A stretch of 64,000 bases of DNA from Streptomyces polyasparticus (GTDB lineage Bacteria; Actinomycetota; Actinomycetes; Streptomycetales; Streptomycetaceae): assembly GCF_014493765.1 (NCBI RefSeq), contig NZ_JACTVJ010000007.1, positions 674,237 through 738,236 on the forward strand, in the 5' to 3' direction. Below, one piece after another: positions 56,293 to 64,000 of the stretch (position 1 is the stretch's first letter; each line of letters starts with the position of its first letter). The notes beneath the pieces are model-generated. The model was given only the letters and a program-made list of their open reading frames with translations. It was not told the origin of the DNA and ran no database searches. The translations under genes were made by a program, and so were the position numbers.

Positions 56293-57174
56293 ATGTCCAA
56301 TGGCCAGTGGTACCCGCCGGAATGGCCCGACCGGATCAGGGCGCTCGCGAACGGCGAACTCACGCCCACGACCCCGCGCCGGGCCGCCACCGTCCTGCTG
56401 CTCCGCGACGGCGCGCAGGGCACGGATGTCTACATGCTGCGGCGGCGGACCTCCATGGCGTTCGCCGGCGGTGCGTACGCGTATCCGGGCGGCTCGGTCG
56501 ATCCGCGCGACGACGACCGGCACGTCGACTGGGCGGGCCCCTCCCTCACCAGCTGGGCCGAGCGCCTCGGCGTCGCCGAGGCCGAGGCGCAGGCGATCGT
56601 GTGCGCGGCCGTACGGGAGACCTTCGAGGAGGCGGGCGTCCTGCTCGCCGGACCCACGGCGGACTCGGTCGTCGGCGATGTCTCGGGCGACGACTGGGAG
56701 GCGGACCGGGCCGCGCTCGTGGAGCGCGAGCTGTCCTTCGCCGAGTTCCTCGCGCGCCGCGGCCTCGTGCTGCGCTCCGATCTGCTCGGCGTCTGGGCGC
56801 GCTGGATCACCCCGGAGTTCGAGCAGCGCCGGTACGACACGTGGTTCTTCGTGGCCGCGCTGCCGGAGGGCCAGCGCACGCGCAATGCCTCCACCGAGGC
56901 CGACCGTACGGTGTGGATCCGGCCGGCCGCGGCGGCGGCGGGCTACGACCGGGGCGAGCTGACGATGATGCCGCCGACGATCACGACGCTGCGGCAGCTT
57001 GAGCCGTACGCGGGGGCGGCGGACGCGCTGGCCTCCTCGGCCAAGCGGGATCTGACGCCCGTACTGGCCCAGGCGCGCCTGGAGAAGGACCAGTTGGTGC
57101 TCTTCTGGCCGGGGCATGACGAGTTCACCAAGCACATTGCGCTGAAGCTCCACGAGAACGGCCCGGGCGCATGA
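56293..57174 (+). CDS. Nudix hydrolase (293 aa)
   Basis: This protein belongs to the long NUDT19-like group. It has an N-terminal RRAATVLLLRDGAQGTDVYM strand pair, FAGGAYAYPGGSVDP and a split Nudix box ending in AAVRETFEEAGVLL, so the catalytic Glu residues are present. The C-terminal helical part is followed by FWPGHDEFTKHIALKL. The likely substrates are CoA-like or nucleotide esters. It is coupled to the metallo-beta-lactamase gene by ATGA overlap. Confidence 0.88.
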   Translation: MSNGQWYPPEWPDRIRALANGELTPTTPRRAATVLLLRDGAQGTDVYMLRRRTSMAFAGGAYAYPGGSVDPRDDDRHVDWAGPSLTSWAERLGVAEAEAQAIVCAAVRETFEEAGVLLAGPTADSVVGDVSGDDWEADRAALVERELSFAEFLARRGLVLRSDLLGVWARWITPEFEQRRYDTWFFVAALPEGQRTRNASTEADRTVWIRPAAAAAGYDRGELTMMPPTITTLRQLEPYAGAADALASSAKRDLTPVLAQARLEKDQLVLFWPGHDEFTKHIALKLHENGPGA

Positions 57175-58001
57175 CCGACGCAGCCGCCCTGCCGGGCCAG
57201 CCCCGCGGCGGGGTCCTCTCGGGGCCCGCGACCGCCCGCGCCGTCAACGTCCTCGCGCCGAACGCGAACGCGATGACCCTGGACGGCACGAACACCTGGA
57301 TCCTGTCGGAGCCGGACTCGCCGCTCGCGGTCGTCGTGGACCCCGGGCCGCTGGACGAGGGACATCTCCAGCAGGTCATCGCGACCGCCGAGAAGGCGGG
57401 CAAGCGCATCGCGCTCACCCTGCTCACGCACGGCCACCCGGATCACGCGGAGGGCGCCTCGCGCTTCTCGGACCTCACGGACACGCACGTACGGGCGCTC
57501 GATCCGTCGCTGAGGCTCGGCGACGAGGGGCTGTCGGCCGGGCAGGTCGTGGAGGTCGGCGGCCTGGAGATCCGGGTCGTCCCCACCCCGGGCCACACCG
57601 CCGACTCGCTCTGCTTCCACCTCCCCGCCGACCAGGCGGTGCTGACCGGCGACACGATCCTCGGCCGCGGTACCACGGTGGTCGCGCACCCGGACGGCCG
57701 GCTCGGCGACTACCTGGACTCGCTGCGGAGGCTGCGCTCCCTGACGGTGGACGACGGCGTGCACACGGTTCTGCCCGGCCACGGCCCGGTCCTTGAAGAC
57801 GCCCAGGGCGCGGTCGAGTTCTACCTCGCCCACCGAGCCCACCGCCTGGCCCAGGTCGAAACGGCCGTGGAGAACGGCCACGTGACCGCCGCCGAGGTCG
57901 TCGCCACGGTCTACGCGGACGTGGACCGCTCACTGTGGCCGGCGGCGGAACTGTCGGTCAGGGCACAGCTGGAGTACCTGCGCGAGCACGGGTTGATCTG
58001 A
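57171..58001 (+). CDS. Metallo-beta-lactamase fold hydrolase
   Basis: This 276-residue protein has the metal-binding THGHPDHAEG motif (His87, His89, Asp91, His92), the GHTADSLCFH and LTGDTILGRG segments and a late LPGHGPV. A C-terminal helical extension (about 225-276) resembles LACTB2-type enzymes, which are endoribonucleases or thioesterases. No leader or signal is present. It is translated with the Nudix protein. Confidence 0.92.
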   Translation: MTDAAALPGQPRGGVLSGPATARAVNVLAPNANAMTLDGTNTWILSEPDSPLAVVVDPGPLDEGHLQQVIATAEKAGKRIALTLLTHGHPDHAEGASRFSDLTDTHVRALDPSLRLGDEGLSAGQVVEVGGLEIRVVPTPGHTADSLCFHLPADQAVLTGDTILGRGTTVVAHPDGRLGDYLDSLRRLRSLTVDDGVHTVLPGHGPVLEDAQGAVEFYLAHRAHRLAQVETAVENGHVTAAEVVATVYADVDRSLWPAAELSVRAQLEYLREHGLI

Positions 58002-58068
58002 CCATTCAGCCCCTGCTGCGCTTGAGCAGATCCGAACGAAGTTCGGATGCGGGGGTCCGGGGGCGGGC

Positions 58069-58116
58069 CCCCGGTTTCGGGAAGGGGCGGGTCGGGGAGA
58101 AAGCCCGCCGCAGGCG
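58069..58116. repeat. Dispersed intergenic element, copy 2
   Basis: This is the second copy of the element at 3186-3234 (CCCCGGTTTCGGGAAGGGG to GCCGCAGGCG). It lies between the MBL and crp genes, 70 bp past the MBL stop. Confidence 0.7.
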
Positions 58117-58170
58117 CACCCGGCCCGCAAGCAGGAGCGAGACGCACCGACCCGGCCCCCACCAACGGAA

Positions 58171-58200
58171 ACAGGGCCCGCCCACAAGGGCAGACCCTGT
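58171..58200. terminator. Hairpin between MBL and crp genes
   Basis: Imperfect stem ACAGGG-CCGCCC / GGGCAGA-CCCTGT with a 4-nt loop. It lies 20 bp past the crp stop and suits a bidirectional terminator. Confidence 0.55.
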
Positions 58201-58220
58201 CCACGTACAACCGAAGAACC

Positions 58221-58895
58221 TCAGCGCGAACGCTTCGCCAGACGCTCGACGTCGAGCAGGATCACGGCACGCGCCTCCAGACGCAGCCAGCCACGGCCCG
58301 CGAAGTCGGCAAGCGCCTTGTTCACGGTCTCGCGCGAGGCGCCCACCAGTTGGGCCAGCTCCTCCTGCGTGAGGTCGTGCACGACGTGGATGCCCTCTTC
58401 GGACTGCACACCGAAGCGGCGCGACAGGTCGAGGAGCGCACGGGCCACACGGCCCGGCACGTCGGAGAAGACCAGGTCGGACATCTGGTCGTTGGTCTTG
58501 CGCAGGCGCCGGGCGACGGCGCGCAGGAGCGCGGCGGCCACCTCGGGGCGGGCGTTCAGCCAGGGCTGGAGGTCGCCGTGGCCGAGGCCGAGCAGCTTGA
58601 CCTCGGTCAGCGCCGAAGCAGTGGCGGTACGCGGGCCCGGGTCGAACAGCGAGAGCTCACCGATGAGCTCACCGGGGCCGAGCACGGCGAGCATGTTCTC
58701 GCGGCCGTCGGGGGAGGTGCGGTGCAGCTTCACCTTGCCCTCGGTGACCACGTAGAGGCGGTCACCCGGGTCGCCCTCGTGGAAGAGCGCGTCGCCGCGC
58801 GCGAGGGTCACCTCACTCATGGAGGCGCGCAGCTCCGCCGCCTGCTCGTCATCGAGCGCCGCGAAGAGCGGGGCGCGCCGCAGAACGTCGTCCAC
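58221..58895 (-). CDS. crp: Crp/Fnr family transcription regulator (Crp)
   Basis: This 224-residue protein has an N-terminal cyclic-nucleotide-binding beta roll (about 8-120; GDALFHEGDPGDRLYVVTEG, GELSLFDPGPRTATASA), a dimer helix and a C-terminal winged helix (about 165-215; LTQEELAQLVGASRETVNKA). It is probably the orthologue of SCO3571 Crp, a global regulator of germination and antibiotic output. The gene starts at a GTG with AGGAG 7 nt upstream. A TGTGA-N4-TCACA site 67 bp upstream suggests autoregulation. Confidence 0.93.
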   Translation of the reverse strand: MDDVLRRAPLFAALDDEQAAELRASMSEVTLARGDALFHEGDPGDRLYVVTEGKVKLHRTSPDGRENMLAVLGPGELIGELSLFDPGPRTATASALTEVKLLGLGHGDLQPWLNARPEVAAALLRAVARRLRKTNDQMSDLVFSDVPGRVARALLDLSRRFGVQSEEGIHVVHDLTQEELAQLVGASRETVNKALADFAGRGWLRLEARAVILLDVERLAKRSR

Positions 58896-59231
58896 GAGTT
58901 CTCTCCTATGTCGACCGGCTCAGTGGGCTGTGGTGCCCATATTGCCGGACGTAGCAAACAGTGTGATCAGTCACAACAAGTTTGCCGTACCGAAGAGGTG
59001 TCCTGTGCGACAGGGGACCCAATCGGGGGCGGTTGGGTGAGATCCGGCCATGTTCAGGGTGGTCCTCGTGTACTGCTCCGGGACTCCAACAGGCCGGTGA
59101 GAGCGCTGGCCAAGGGTGTACGGAGCCATGGTTGCCCGAACCGATTCTGCTGTGGGCGAACGGCGCGAGAACGGATCACCAGCATTGCTGGAAAAGGGTC
59201 ATAAGGGACAAAAAGGGGGAGGTGGAGGCGC
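58896..59231. other. Intergenic region between crp and the histidine kinase gene
   Basis: About 340 bp. It holds the presumed crp promoter and the Crp-like site near 58962. The rest is of slightly lower GC, with no convincing ORF. Confidence 0.4.
58962..58975. promoter_or_regulatory. Candidate Crp-binding site
   Basis: TGTGATCAGTCACA has perfect TGTGA / TCACA half-sites with a 4-bp spacer (the enterobacterial site has 6). Confidence 0.5.
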
Positions 59232-60596
59232 TCAATCCGACGCCTGCCCACCCACCAGCGGAATCGTCGCCGTCAGGACCGTGCCCTCCCCGGGCGCCGA
59301 CTCCACGGCGAGCGTCCCGCCCAGCTGCCGTACCCGCGCCCGGATCGCCGGCAGCCCGTGCCCGCGCGAGCCCTGGGGCGTCTCGGGCAGCGTGGCCGGA
59401 TCGAAGCCCCGCCCGTCGTCGGCGACATCGAGCACCGCGCGGTCGTCCAGCGTGGTGAGGGTCAGCACGGCGGTCGTGGCACGCGCGTGTTCCCGTACGT
59501 TCGCGAGCGCGCCCTGGGCGATCCGCAGCAGGGTCGACTGCACCCGCTCGGGCAGTTCGGGCCCGCCGGGCTCCTCGGCGTGCACGAGCACCCGCAGCCG
59601 CTCGTCGCTCTCGCGCCCGGCCAACGTCCGCAGCGCCTGCGGCAGTCCGCCGGACACCGCCAGGTCGGCGGGGGCCAGGTCGTGCACGAAGCGGCGGGCC
59701 TCGGCGAGGTTGTGCTCGACGATCTTCGTGGCCGAGCGGACATGGCCGTGCGCCTTGGCCGGATCCCTGTCCCAGGTCCGCTCCGCGGCCTGGAGCAGCA
59801 TCTGCTGGCTGGAAAGCCCCTGCGCGAGGGTGTCGTGGATCTCCATCGACAGGCGCTGGCGCTCGGCGAGCGTGCCGGCCCTGCGTTCGGTGGCGGCGAG
59901 TTCACGGCGCGTACGGATCAGATCGTCGATCAGCCGCCGCTGCCGGGCGGCCAGCCGCTTCATGTGCAGGAACACCGCGGTGGCGAACCCGGCGACCGCC
60001 GCGGGACCGACCACCAGATCCAGATCGAACCGGGGCGCGAGCCGCAGCTGCGCGATGGTCACGAAGACCGTGAGCACCCCGACGAGCACGCACGCCGCGA
60101 CCGGCGGCAGGATCCGCAGCGCCGCGTAGATCAGCGGCACGGCCACCCACGCGAAGCTCGGCGCGAGCTCCACGAGCACCGCCCACACCAGGACCACCGC
60201 GGCCAGCCACACCACCCGCAGGGCCTGCGGCCGCCGCATCGACGGGTCCGTCGGCGCGTAGGTGTCGCGGCCGACGCCCGCCGCGTAGATCCCGGCGAGA
60301 AGAGCGGCCAGGACGATGACCAGCGTGGTGTTGACCGAGGACGGGTGGCGCTGGATGAACCGGATCAGGGCCGTCAGATGCAGCACGTAGAACGTCAGAT
60401 GCATGACGAGCGTCAGCCAGCGGGCGTCCGGGTCGGCCTCTTCCGGACGCATGCCGGCGGCAGTGGACGCCTCTTGTTCCGCCTGCACCGCTCGTTCCGC
60501 CTGCACCGCTTGTTCCGCCTGCACCGCGCCCCTTTCGCCGACCGGTCGGCTGTGGACCGCTCCTCGATCACCCATGGACCGCTCGAACATTCTCAT
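59232..60596 (-). CDS. NarL-type sensor histidine kinase (orphan)
   Basis: This is a 454-residue membrane kinase. The N-terminus is a disordered stretch with three AVQAE-type repeats (18-bp DNA repeat at 60475-60528). Six predicted helices follow (about 62-220), then a HisKA_3 dimerisation domain with phospho-His254 in MEIHDTLAQG and a HATPase domain (N-box ALANVREHARA, G-box GRGFDP and SRGHGLPAI). It should signal to a LuxR-type response regulator, but none is encoded beside it. The ATG at 60596 or the next at 60590 may start the protein. Confidence 0.9.
   Translation of the reverse strand: MRMFERSMGDRGAVHSRPVGERGAVQAEQAVQAERAVQAEQEASTAAGMRPEEADPDARWLTLVMHLTFYVLHLTALIRFIQRHPSSVNTTLVIVLAALLAGIYAAGVGRDTYAPTDPSMRRPQALRVVWLAAVVLVWAVLVELAPSFAWVAVPLIYAALRILPPVAACVLVGVLTVFVTIAQLRLAPRFDLDLVVGPAAVAGFATAVFLHMKRLAARQRRLIDDLIRTRRELAATERRAGTLAERQRLSMEIHDTLAQGLSSQQMLLQAAERTWDRDPAKAHGHVRSATKIVEHNLAEARRFVHDLAPADLAVSGGLPQALRTLAGRESDERLRVLVHAEEPGGPELPERVQSTLLRIAQGALANVREHARATTAVLTLTTLDDRAVLDVADDGRGFDPATLPETPQGSRGHGLPAIRARVRQLGGTLAVESAPGEGTVLTATIPLVGGQASD
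60475..60528. repeat. 18-bp tandem repeat inside the kinase gene
   Basis: Three copies of TGTTCCGCCTGCACCGCT-like units encode the (E/R)QAVQA repeats. Confidence 0.7.
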
Positions 60597-60669
60597 TTAC
60601 AGAGATACGCGGCGCACCGCAGGACCGGACAGCCCGCCCAACCACCCACCCGCTGTCAGCACCTCCCCG

Positions 60670-60675
60670 TAGGCT
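60670..60675 (+). promoter_or_regulatory. -10 box of a leaderless nth transcript
   Basis: TAGGCT ends 6 nt before the ATG at 60682. Confidence 0.55.
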
Positions 60676-60681
60676 CTTGGC

Positions 60682-61524
60682 ATGGCGAAAAGCGACAAGG
60701 AGCCGGGCGCTTCGGGCCCTCCGGTGCTGCAACATCGACAGATGGGGAAAGCCAAGCCGCCGCAGACCCGGACCGGCCTGGTGCGTCAGGCGCGCAAGAT
60801 CAACCGCGCGCTCGCCGAGGTCTATCCGTATGCCCATCCCGAGCTGGACTTCGAGAACCCCTTCCAGCTCCTGGTCGCCACGGTGCTTTCGGCGCAGACC
60901 ACGGACCTTCGGGTCAATCAGACGACCCCGGGCCTGTTCGCCAAGTACCCGACCCCCGAGGACCTGGCCGCGGCCAACCCCGAGGAGGTCGAGGAGCTGA
61001 TCCGCCCCACCGGCTTCTTCCGCGCCAAGACCAAGTCGATCATGGGCCTGGCCAAGGCCCTGCGCGACGAACACGGCGGCGAGGTGCCGGGCACCCTCAA
61101 GGACCTGGTCAAGCTGCCGGGCGTCGGCCGCAAGACGGCCAATGTCGTCCTCGGCAATGCCTTCGGCGTCCCGGGCATCACCGTCGACACCCACTTCGGC
61201 CGCCTCGTGCGCCGCTGGAAGTGGACCGACGAGGAGGACCCCGAGAAGGTCGAGGCGCTGATCTGCGAGATCTTCCCGAAGAGCGACTGGACGATGCTGT
61301 CGCACCGGATCATCTTCCACGGCCGCCGCATCTGCCACGCCCGCAAGCCCGCCTGCGGCGCCTGCCCGATCGCCTCGCTTTGTCCTTCGTACGGGGAAGG
61401 CGAGATCGATCCTTCGAGGGCGAAGAAGCTGCTCAAGTACGAGAAGGGCGGCTTCCCGGGCCAGCGCCTGAAGCCGCCGCCGGACTATCCGGGCCAGGCC
61501 GCGCCGCCGATGGGAGCTGTGTGA
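60682..61524 (+). CDS. nth: Endonuclease III (DNA glycosylase/AP lyase)
   Basis: This 280-residue base-excision repair enzyme removes oxidised pyrimidines. The helix-hairpin-helix [10 protein letters not shown] carries catalytic Lys151, Asp169 lies in ITVDTHFGR, and the [4Fe-4S] loop has Cys218, Cys225, Cys228 and Cys234 (C-x6-C-x2-C-x5-C). A non-conserved N-terminal extension of about 40 residues ([16 protein letters not shown]) precedes the core. The leaderless promoter at 60670 supports this start. It is divergent from the kinase gene. Confidence 0.95.
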   Translation: MAKSDKEPGASGPPVLQHRQMGKAKPPQTRTGLVRQARKINRALAEVYPYAHPELDFENPFQLLVATVLSAQTTDLRVNQTTPGLFAKYPTPEDLAAANPEEVEELIRPTGFFRAKTKSIMGLAKALRDEHGGEVPGTLKDLVKLPGVGRKTANVVLGNAFGVPGITVDTHFGRLVRRWKWTDEEDPEKVEALICEIFPKSDWTMLSHRIIFHGRRICHARKPACGACPIASLCPSYGEGEIDPSRAKKLLKYEKGGFPGQRLKPPPDYPGQAAPPMGAV

Positions 61525-61582
61525 CAGGGGAACGATCGGGTGCGGTCCGGCCGTTGAGGGGTCCGTACGGGGGTGGTGAGGC

Positions 61583-62281
61583 ATGACGCACGCACGCAAG
61601 CAGGCACCCGCCTGGGACGTGACGGTCTCCGCCGAAGGTCTGCCCGAGTGGCTCGACCCGGTGGTCAAGGCCGTGGAGACCGTCGAGCCCAGACAGCTGA
61701 GCCGGTTCCTGCCGCCCGAGAGCGGTGCGGGGCGCCAGTCGGCGGTCCTGATCCTGTTCGGCGAGGGTGACCAGGGGCCCGAGCTGCTGCTCATGGAGCG
61801 CGCGAGCTCGCTGAGATCGCATGCGGGCCAGCCCTCGTTCCCTGGCGGCGCCCTCGACCCCGAGGACGGCGACCCGGCAGGTGTCGGGCCGCTGCACGCC
61901 GCGCTGCGGGAGGCCGAGGAGGAAACCGGACTCGACCCCGCGGGCGTCCAGATCTTCGGGGTGCTGCCGAAGCTCTACATCCCGGTGAGCGGCTTCGTCG
62001 TCACCCCTGTCCTCGCGTGGTGGCGTGAGCCGACCCCGGTGGGCGTGGTGGATCCGGCCGAGACGGCCCGGGTGTTCACGGTTCCCGTGGCACATCTCAC
62101 GGCGGCCGAGCACCGGGTCACCGCGGTCCATCCGCGCGGCCACCAAGGACCCGCTTTTCTGGTCGGGGAGGCTCTGGTCTGGGGTTTTACGGCCGGTTTG
62201 ATCGACCGGATTCTGCACTACGCGGGTTGGGAGCGACCTTGGGACCGCACAAAGCAGGTCCCTCTCGACTGGCGCGCATGA
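61583..62281 (+). CDS. CoA pyrophosphatase (Nudix)
   Basis: This 232-residue protein of the CoAse subgroup has the CoA motif LRSHAGQPSFPGGAL and the Nudix box ALDPEDGDPAGVGPLHAA then LREAEEETGL (about 105-128). It hydrolyses CoA to 4'-phosphopantetheine and 3',5'-ADP. The C-terminus has VPVAHLTAAEHR and HYAGWERPW. It starts 58 bp after nth and is probably in the same transcript. Confidence 0.9.
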   Translation: MTHARKQAPAWDVTVSAEGLPEWLDPVVKAVETVEPRQLSRFLPPESGAGRQSAVLILFGEGDQGPELLLMERASSLRSHAGQPSFPGGALDPEDGDPAGVGPLHAALREAEEETGLDPAGVQIFGVLPKLYIPVSGFVVTPVLAWWREPTPVGVVDPAETARVFTVPVAHLTAAEHRVTAVHPRGHQGPAFLVGEALVWGFTAGLIDRILHYAGWERPWDRTKQVPLDWRA

Positions 62282-62369
62282 CAGGCTTGGCACTTGTGCT
62301 CGGCCCGGTTACCCCGGGCTCCCGACCTCCGAGGAGTGGCGACTGTGACGCGAGGCGAGGCGTGATCCG

Positions 62370-63566
62370 GTGAACGTCCTTGACATCCTGCTCCTGGTCG
62401 CCGCCGTGTGGTTCGCGATCGTGGGCTACCGCCAGGGCTTCGTCGTCGGCATCCTCTCGGTGCTCGGCTTCCTGGGCGGCGGCCTTGTCGCGCTCTATGT
62501 ACTGCCGGTGATCTGGAAGCAGTTCACCGAGGAGCAGGCGGGCACCACGGCCGTCGTCGTCTGGGTCGTGGTCGTCATCGTCTGCGCCTCGGTCGGCCAG
62601 GCCTTCACCACGCACCTGGGCAACAAGCTGCGCCGCCACATCACCTGGTCACCCGCGAGAGCCCTGGACGCCACGGGCGGCGCCCTGGTGAACGTGCTCG
62701 CGCTGCTCCTCGTCTCCTGGCTGATCGGCTCGCTGCTCGCGGGCACGACCATGCCGACGGTCGGCAAGGAGGTCCGCAACTCCAAGGTGCTCAACGGGAT
62801 CGACCGCGCCCTGCCGGGCCAGGCCGACACCTGGTTCACCAACTTCCGCTCGGTGCTTGCGCAGAACGGGTTCCCGCAGGTCTTCAGCCCGTTCGCCAAC
62901 GAGCCGATCACCGAGGTCAGCCCGCCCGACCCCAAGCTGGCGGGCAGCAGGGTCGCGGCCGAGGCCAAGGGCTCCATCGTCAAGGTGCTCGGCACCGCGA
63001 GCAGCTGCAGCAAGGTGCTCGAAGGCAGCGGCTTCGTCTTCGCCGACCGCCGCGTCATGACCAATGCGCATGTCGTGGGCGGCGTCGAGGAGCCCACCGT
63101 GCAGATCGGCGGCGAGGGCAAGCGCTATGACGCCACCGTCGTGCTCTACGACTGGAAGCGCGACATCGCCGTGCTCGACGTACCGGATCTGAAAGCCCGC
63201 CCGCTCCAGTTCACCGACCGCGACGCGGGCACCGGCGACGGCGCGATCGTGGCCGGCTTCCCGGAGAACGGCGGCTATGACGTCCGCTCCGCCCGTATCC
63301 GCGCACGCATCAATGCCAGCGGTCCCGACATCTACCACCGCGGCAATGTCCGCCGCGATGTCTACTCGCTGTACGCGAACGTGCGGCAGGGCAACTCCGG
63401 CGGCCCGCTGCTCACCCCCGAGGGCAAGGTCTATGGCGTGATCTTCGCCAAGTCCCTGGACAGCCCGGACACCGGCTACGCCCTCACGGTGGACGAGATC
63501 CGCGACGACATCAGCGCGGGCCGGACCGCCAACCAGCAGGTGGACAGCCAGGGGTGTGCGCTGTGA
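62370..63566 (+). CDS. marP: MarP-type membrane serine protease
   Basis: This 398-residue protein has four N-terminal helices of the CvpA type (about 2-130) and an extracytoplasmic chymotrypsin-like domain (about 200-395). The triad is His234 (TNAHVVGG), Asp265 (KRDIAVLDV) and Ser343 (GNSGGPLL). Two Cys (SSCSKV, QGCAL) probably form the disulfide known in MarP of mycobacteria, where it is needed for acid resistance. It starts at a GTG after a short gap from the CoA pyrophosphatase gene. Confidence 0.92.
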   Translation: MNVLDILLLVAAVWFAIVGYRQGFVVGILSVLGFLGGGLVALYVLPVIWKQFTEEQAGTTAVVVWVVVVIVCASVGQAFTTHLGNKLRRHITWSPARALDATGGALVNVLALLLVSWLIGSLLAGTTMPTVGKEVRNSKVLNGIDRALPGQADTWFTNFRSVLAQNGFPQVFSPFANEPITEVSPPDPKLAGSRVAAEAKGSIVKVLGTASSCSKVLEGSGFVFADRRVMTNAHVVGGVEEPTVQIGGEGKRYDATVVLYDWKRDIAVLDVPDLKARPLQFTDRDAGTGDGAIVAGFPENGGYDVRSARIRARINASGPDIYHRGNVRRDVYSLYANVRQGNSGGPLLTPEGKVYGVIFAKSLDSPDTGYALTVDEIRDDISAGRTANQQVDSQGCAL

Positions 63567-63578
63567 TCGTCGGCGTCG

Positions 63579-63602
63579 GGGCCTGACCTGTGGGTCAGGC
63601 CC
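63579..63602 (+). terminator. Terminator after marP
   Basis: A perfect 10-bp stem (GGGCCTGACC / GGTCAGGCCC) with a 4-nt loop lies 12 bp after the marP stop. Confidence 0.85.
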
Positions 63603-63608
63603 TGGATC

Positions 63609-63818
63609 TCAGGCCCGCGCCGTATGCCGCAGCCGGGCCGACACCCAGCGGGCGCGGCGGCGCAGGATACGGGGAATCCCGATAGCAGCTTGGGGGGACC
63701 GGTGACCTTGGCCCTGTGGGCCGCCTCCCGGATACGGGTTCAGCCCCGAAGACCCTGAAGTCCCCGAAGCCGAGCGGCGGTTGCGTGCTGCGTCACTGTA
63801 GTCGTGCGTCCAGCCCAT
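63609..63818 (-). CDS. Hypothetical small basic protein (69 aa)
   Basis: This 69-residue, Arg/Ser/Gly-rich ORF (starts MGWTHDYSDAARNRRSASG; ends with a basic IPRILRRRARWVSARLRH helix) is convergent with marP and its terminator. The C-terminal amphipathic helix looks constrained, but there is no clear ribosome binding site and no recognised family. It may be real or a shadow. Confidence 0.45.
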   Translation of the reverse strand: MGWTHDYSDAARNRRSASGTSGSSGLNPYPGGGPQGQGHRSPQAAIGIPRILRRRARWVSARLRHTARA

Positions 63819-63924
63819 ACCCCGACGTGTGCCCGTGCCTCATGGTCGGTAATCGCCCGAGCGCCACTCAATTGGCTTATGCGCGGGGCAAAGGCCGTTC
63901 GATGCACGTGTGTTCCCCCGCGCC

Positions 63925-64000
63925 TCAGCGGTCGGGCTCAGGGTCCTTCAGCCACTCGACGAGCTCCTTCGAGAAGGCCACGGGATCCTCTTCGTGCGGG
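63925..64000 (-). CDS. Alpha/beta hydrolase, C-terminal end (partial)
   Basis: Only the last 24 codons are inside the window: PHEEDPVAFSKELVEWLKDP followed by EPDR and a stop. The His with PHEED and the closing helix AFSKELVEWL are typical of the C-terminus of alpha/beta hydrolases, where the His is catalytic. The start is beyond the right edge. Confidence 0.7.
   Translation of the reverse strand, partial: PHEEDPVAFSKELVEWLKDPEPDR

Overview
The window is about 64 kb of very GC-rich actinobacterial chromosome, almost certainly from Streptomyces. The evidence is GC-ending codons, GTG starts, leaderless promoters, a WhiB-family gene matching wblA, DUF5994 and ANTAR proteins, a sortase-E-type LAXTG anchor and a pSAM2-type integrated element. 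The right part follows the order I recall around wblA and crp in Streptomyces coelicolor: penicillin-binding protein, wblA, two ArsA ATPases, DUF4177, RidA, Nudix, metallo-beta-lactamase, crp, nth, CoA pyrophosphatase, marP.

Layout. 1-11.8 kb: end of a secreted or membrane protein, NTF2-like protein, S9 peptidase, SURF1, DM13 protein, a DrrAB-type ABC transporter with a DUF4097 protein, two paralogous ribbon-helix-helix (HicB-like) regulators sharing TGGCGCCA boxes, and an ArsR-type regulator with a coiled-coil membrane protein. 11.9-14.9 kb: MFS transporter, CysK2-like PLP enzyme and a His-rich membrane protein, in the order of the mycobacterial lpqS-cysK2-MFS copper-responsive operon. 15-18.4 kb: receptor-type Ser/Thr kinase, two GNAT proteins and a small membrane protein.

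18.4-34.5 kb is a stress and signalling region. It has three DUF5994 paralogues around an acyl desaturase, a STAS protein, four ANTAR (RNA-binding antiterminator) proteins in two pairs, a PRC-barrel protein, a SulP transporter, two secreted or anchored proteins and a PAS-PAS-PAS/SpoIIE/ATPase phosphatase. Short tandem repeats lie at several junctions here. One 29-bp array in front of an ANTAR gene forms a chain of overlapping start-stop minigenes.

35.6-45.6 kb is an actinomycete integrative and conjugative element (AICE) of the pSAM2 family in the 3' end of tRNA-Pro(CGG). It is bounded by 47-bp direct repeats. It encodes integrase, excisionase, a rolling-circle RepSA, Spd spread proteins, an FtsK-type TraB, a KorSA-like GntR repressor with four matching palindromic operators, and two Nudix proteins, one of which may be a Pif-like immunity factor. 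A 110-nt nested hairpin is a candidate replication or transfer locus.

45.7-64 kb is core chromosome: membrane protein, metallophosphoesterase, YqeY, penicillin-binding protein, FG-GAP protein, wblA, ArsA pair, DUF4177-RidA, Nudix-MBL, crp, an orphan histidine kinase, nth, CoA pyrophosphatase, marP, and the end of an alpha/beta hydrolase. All functions are inferred by reading the sequence; no database search was possible.
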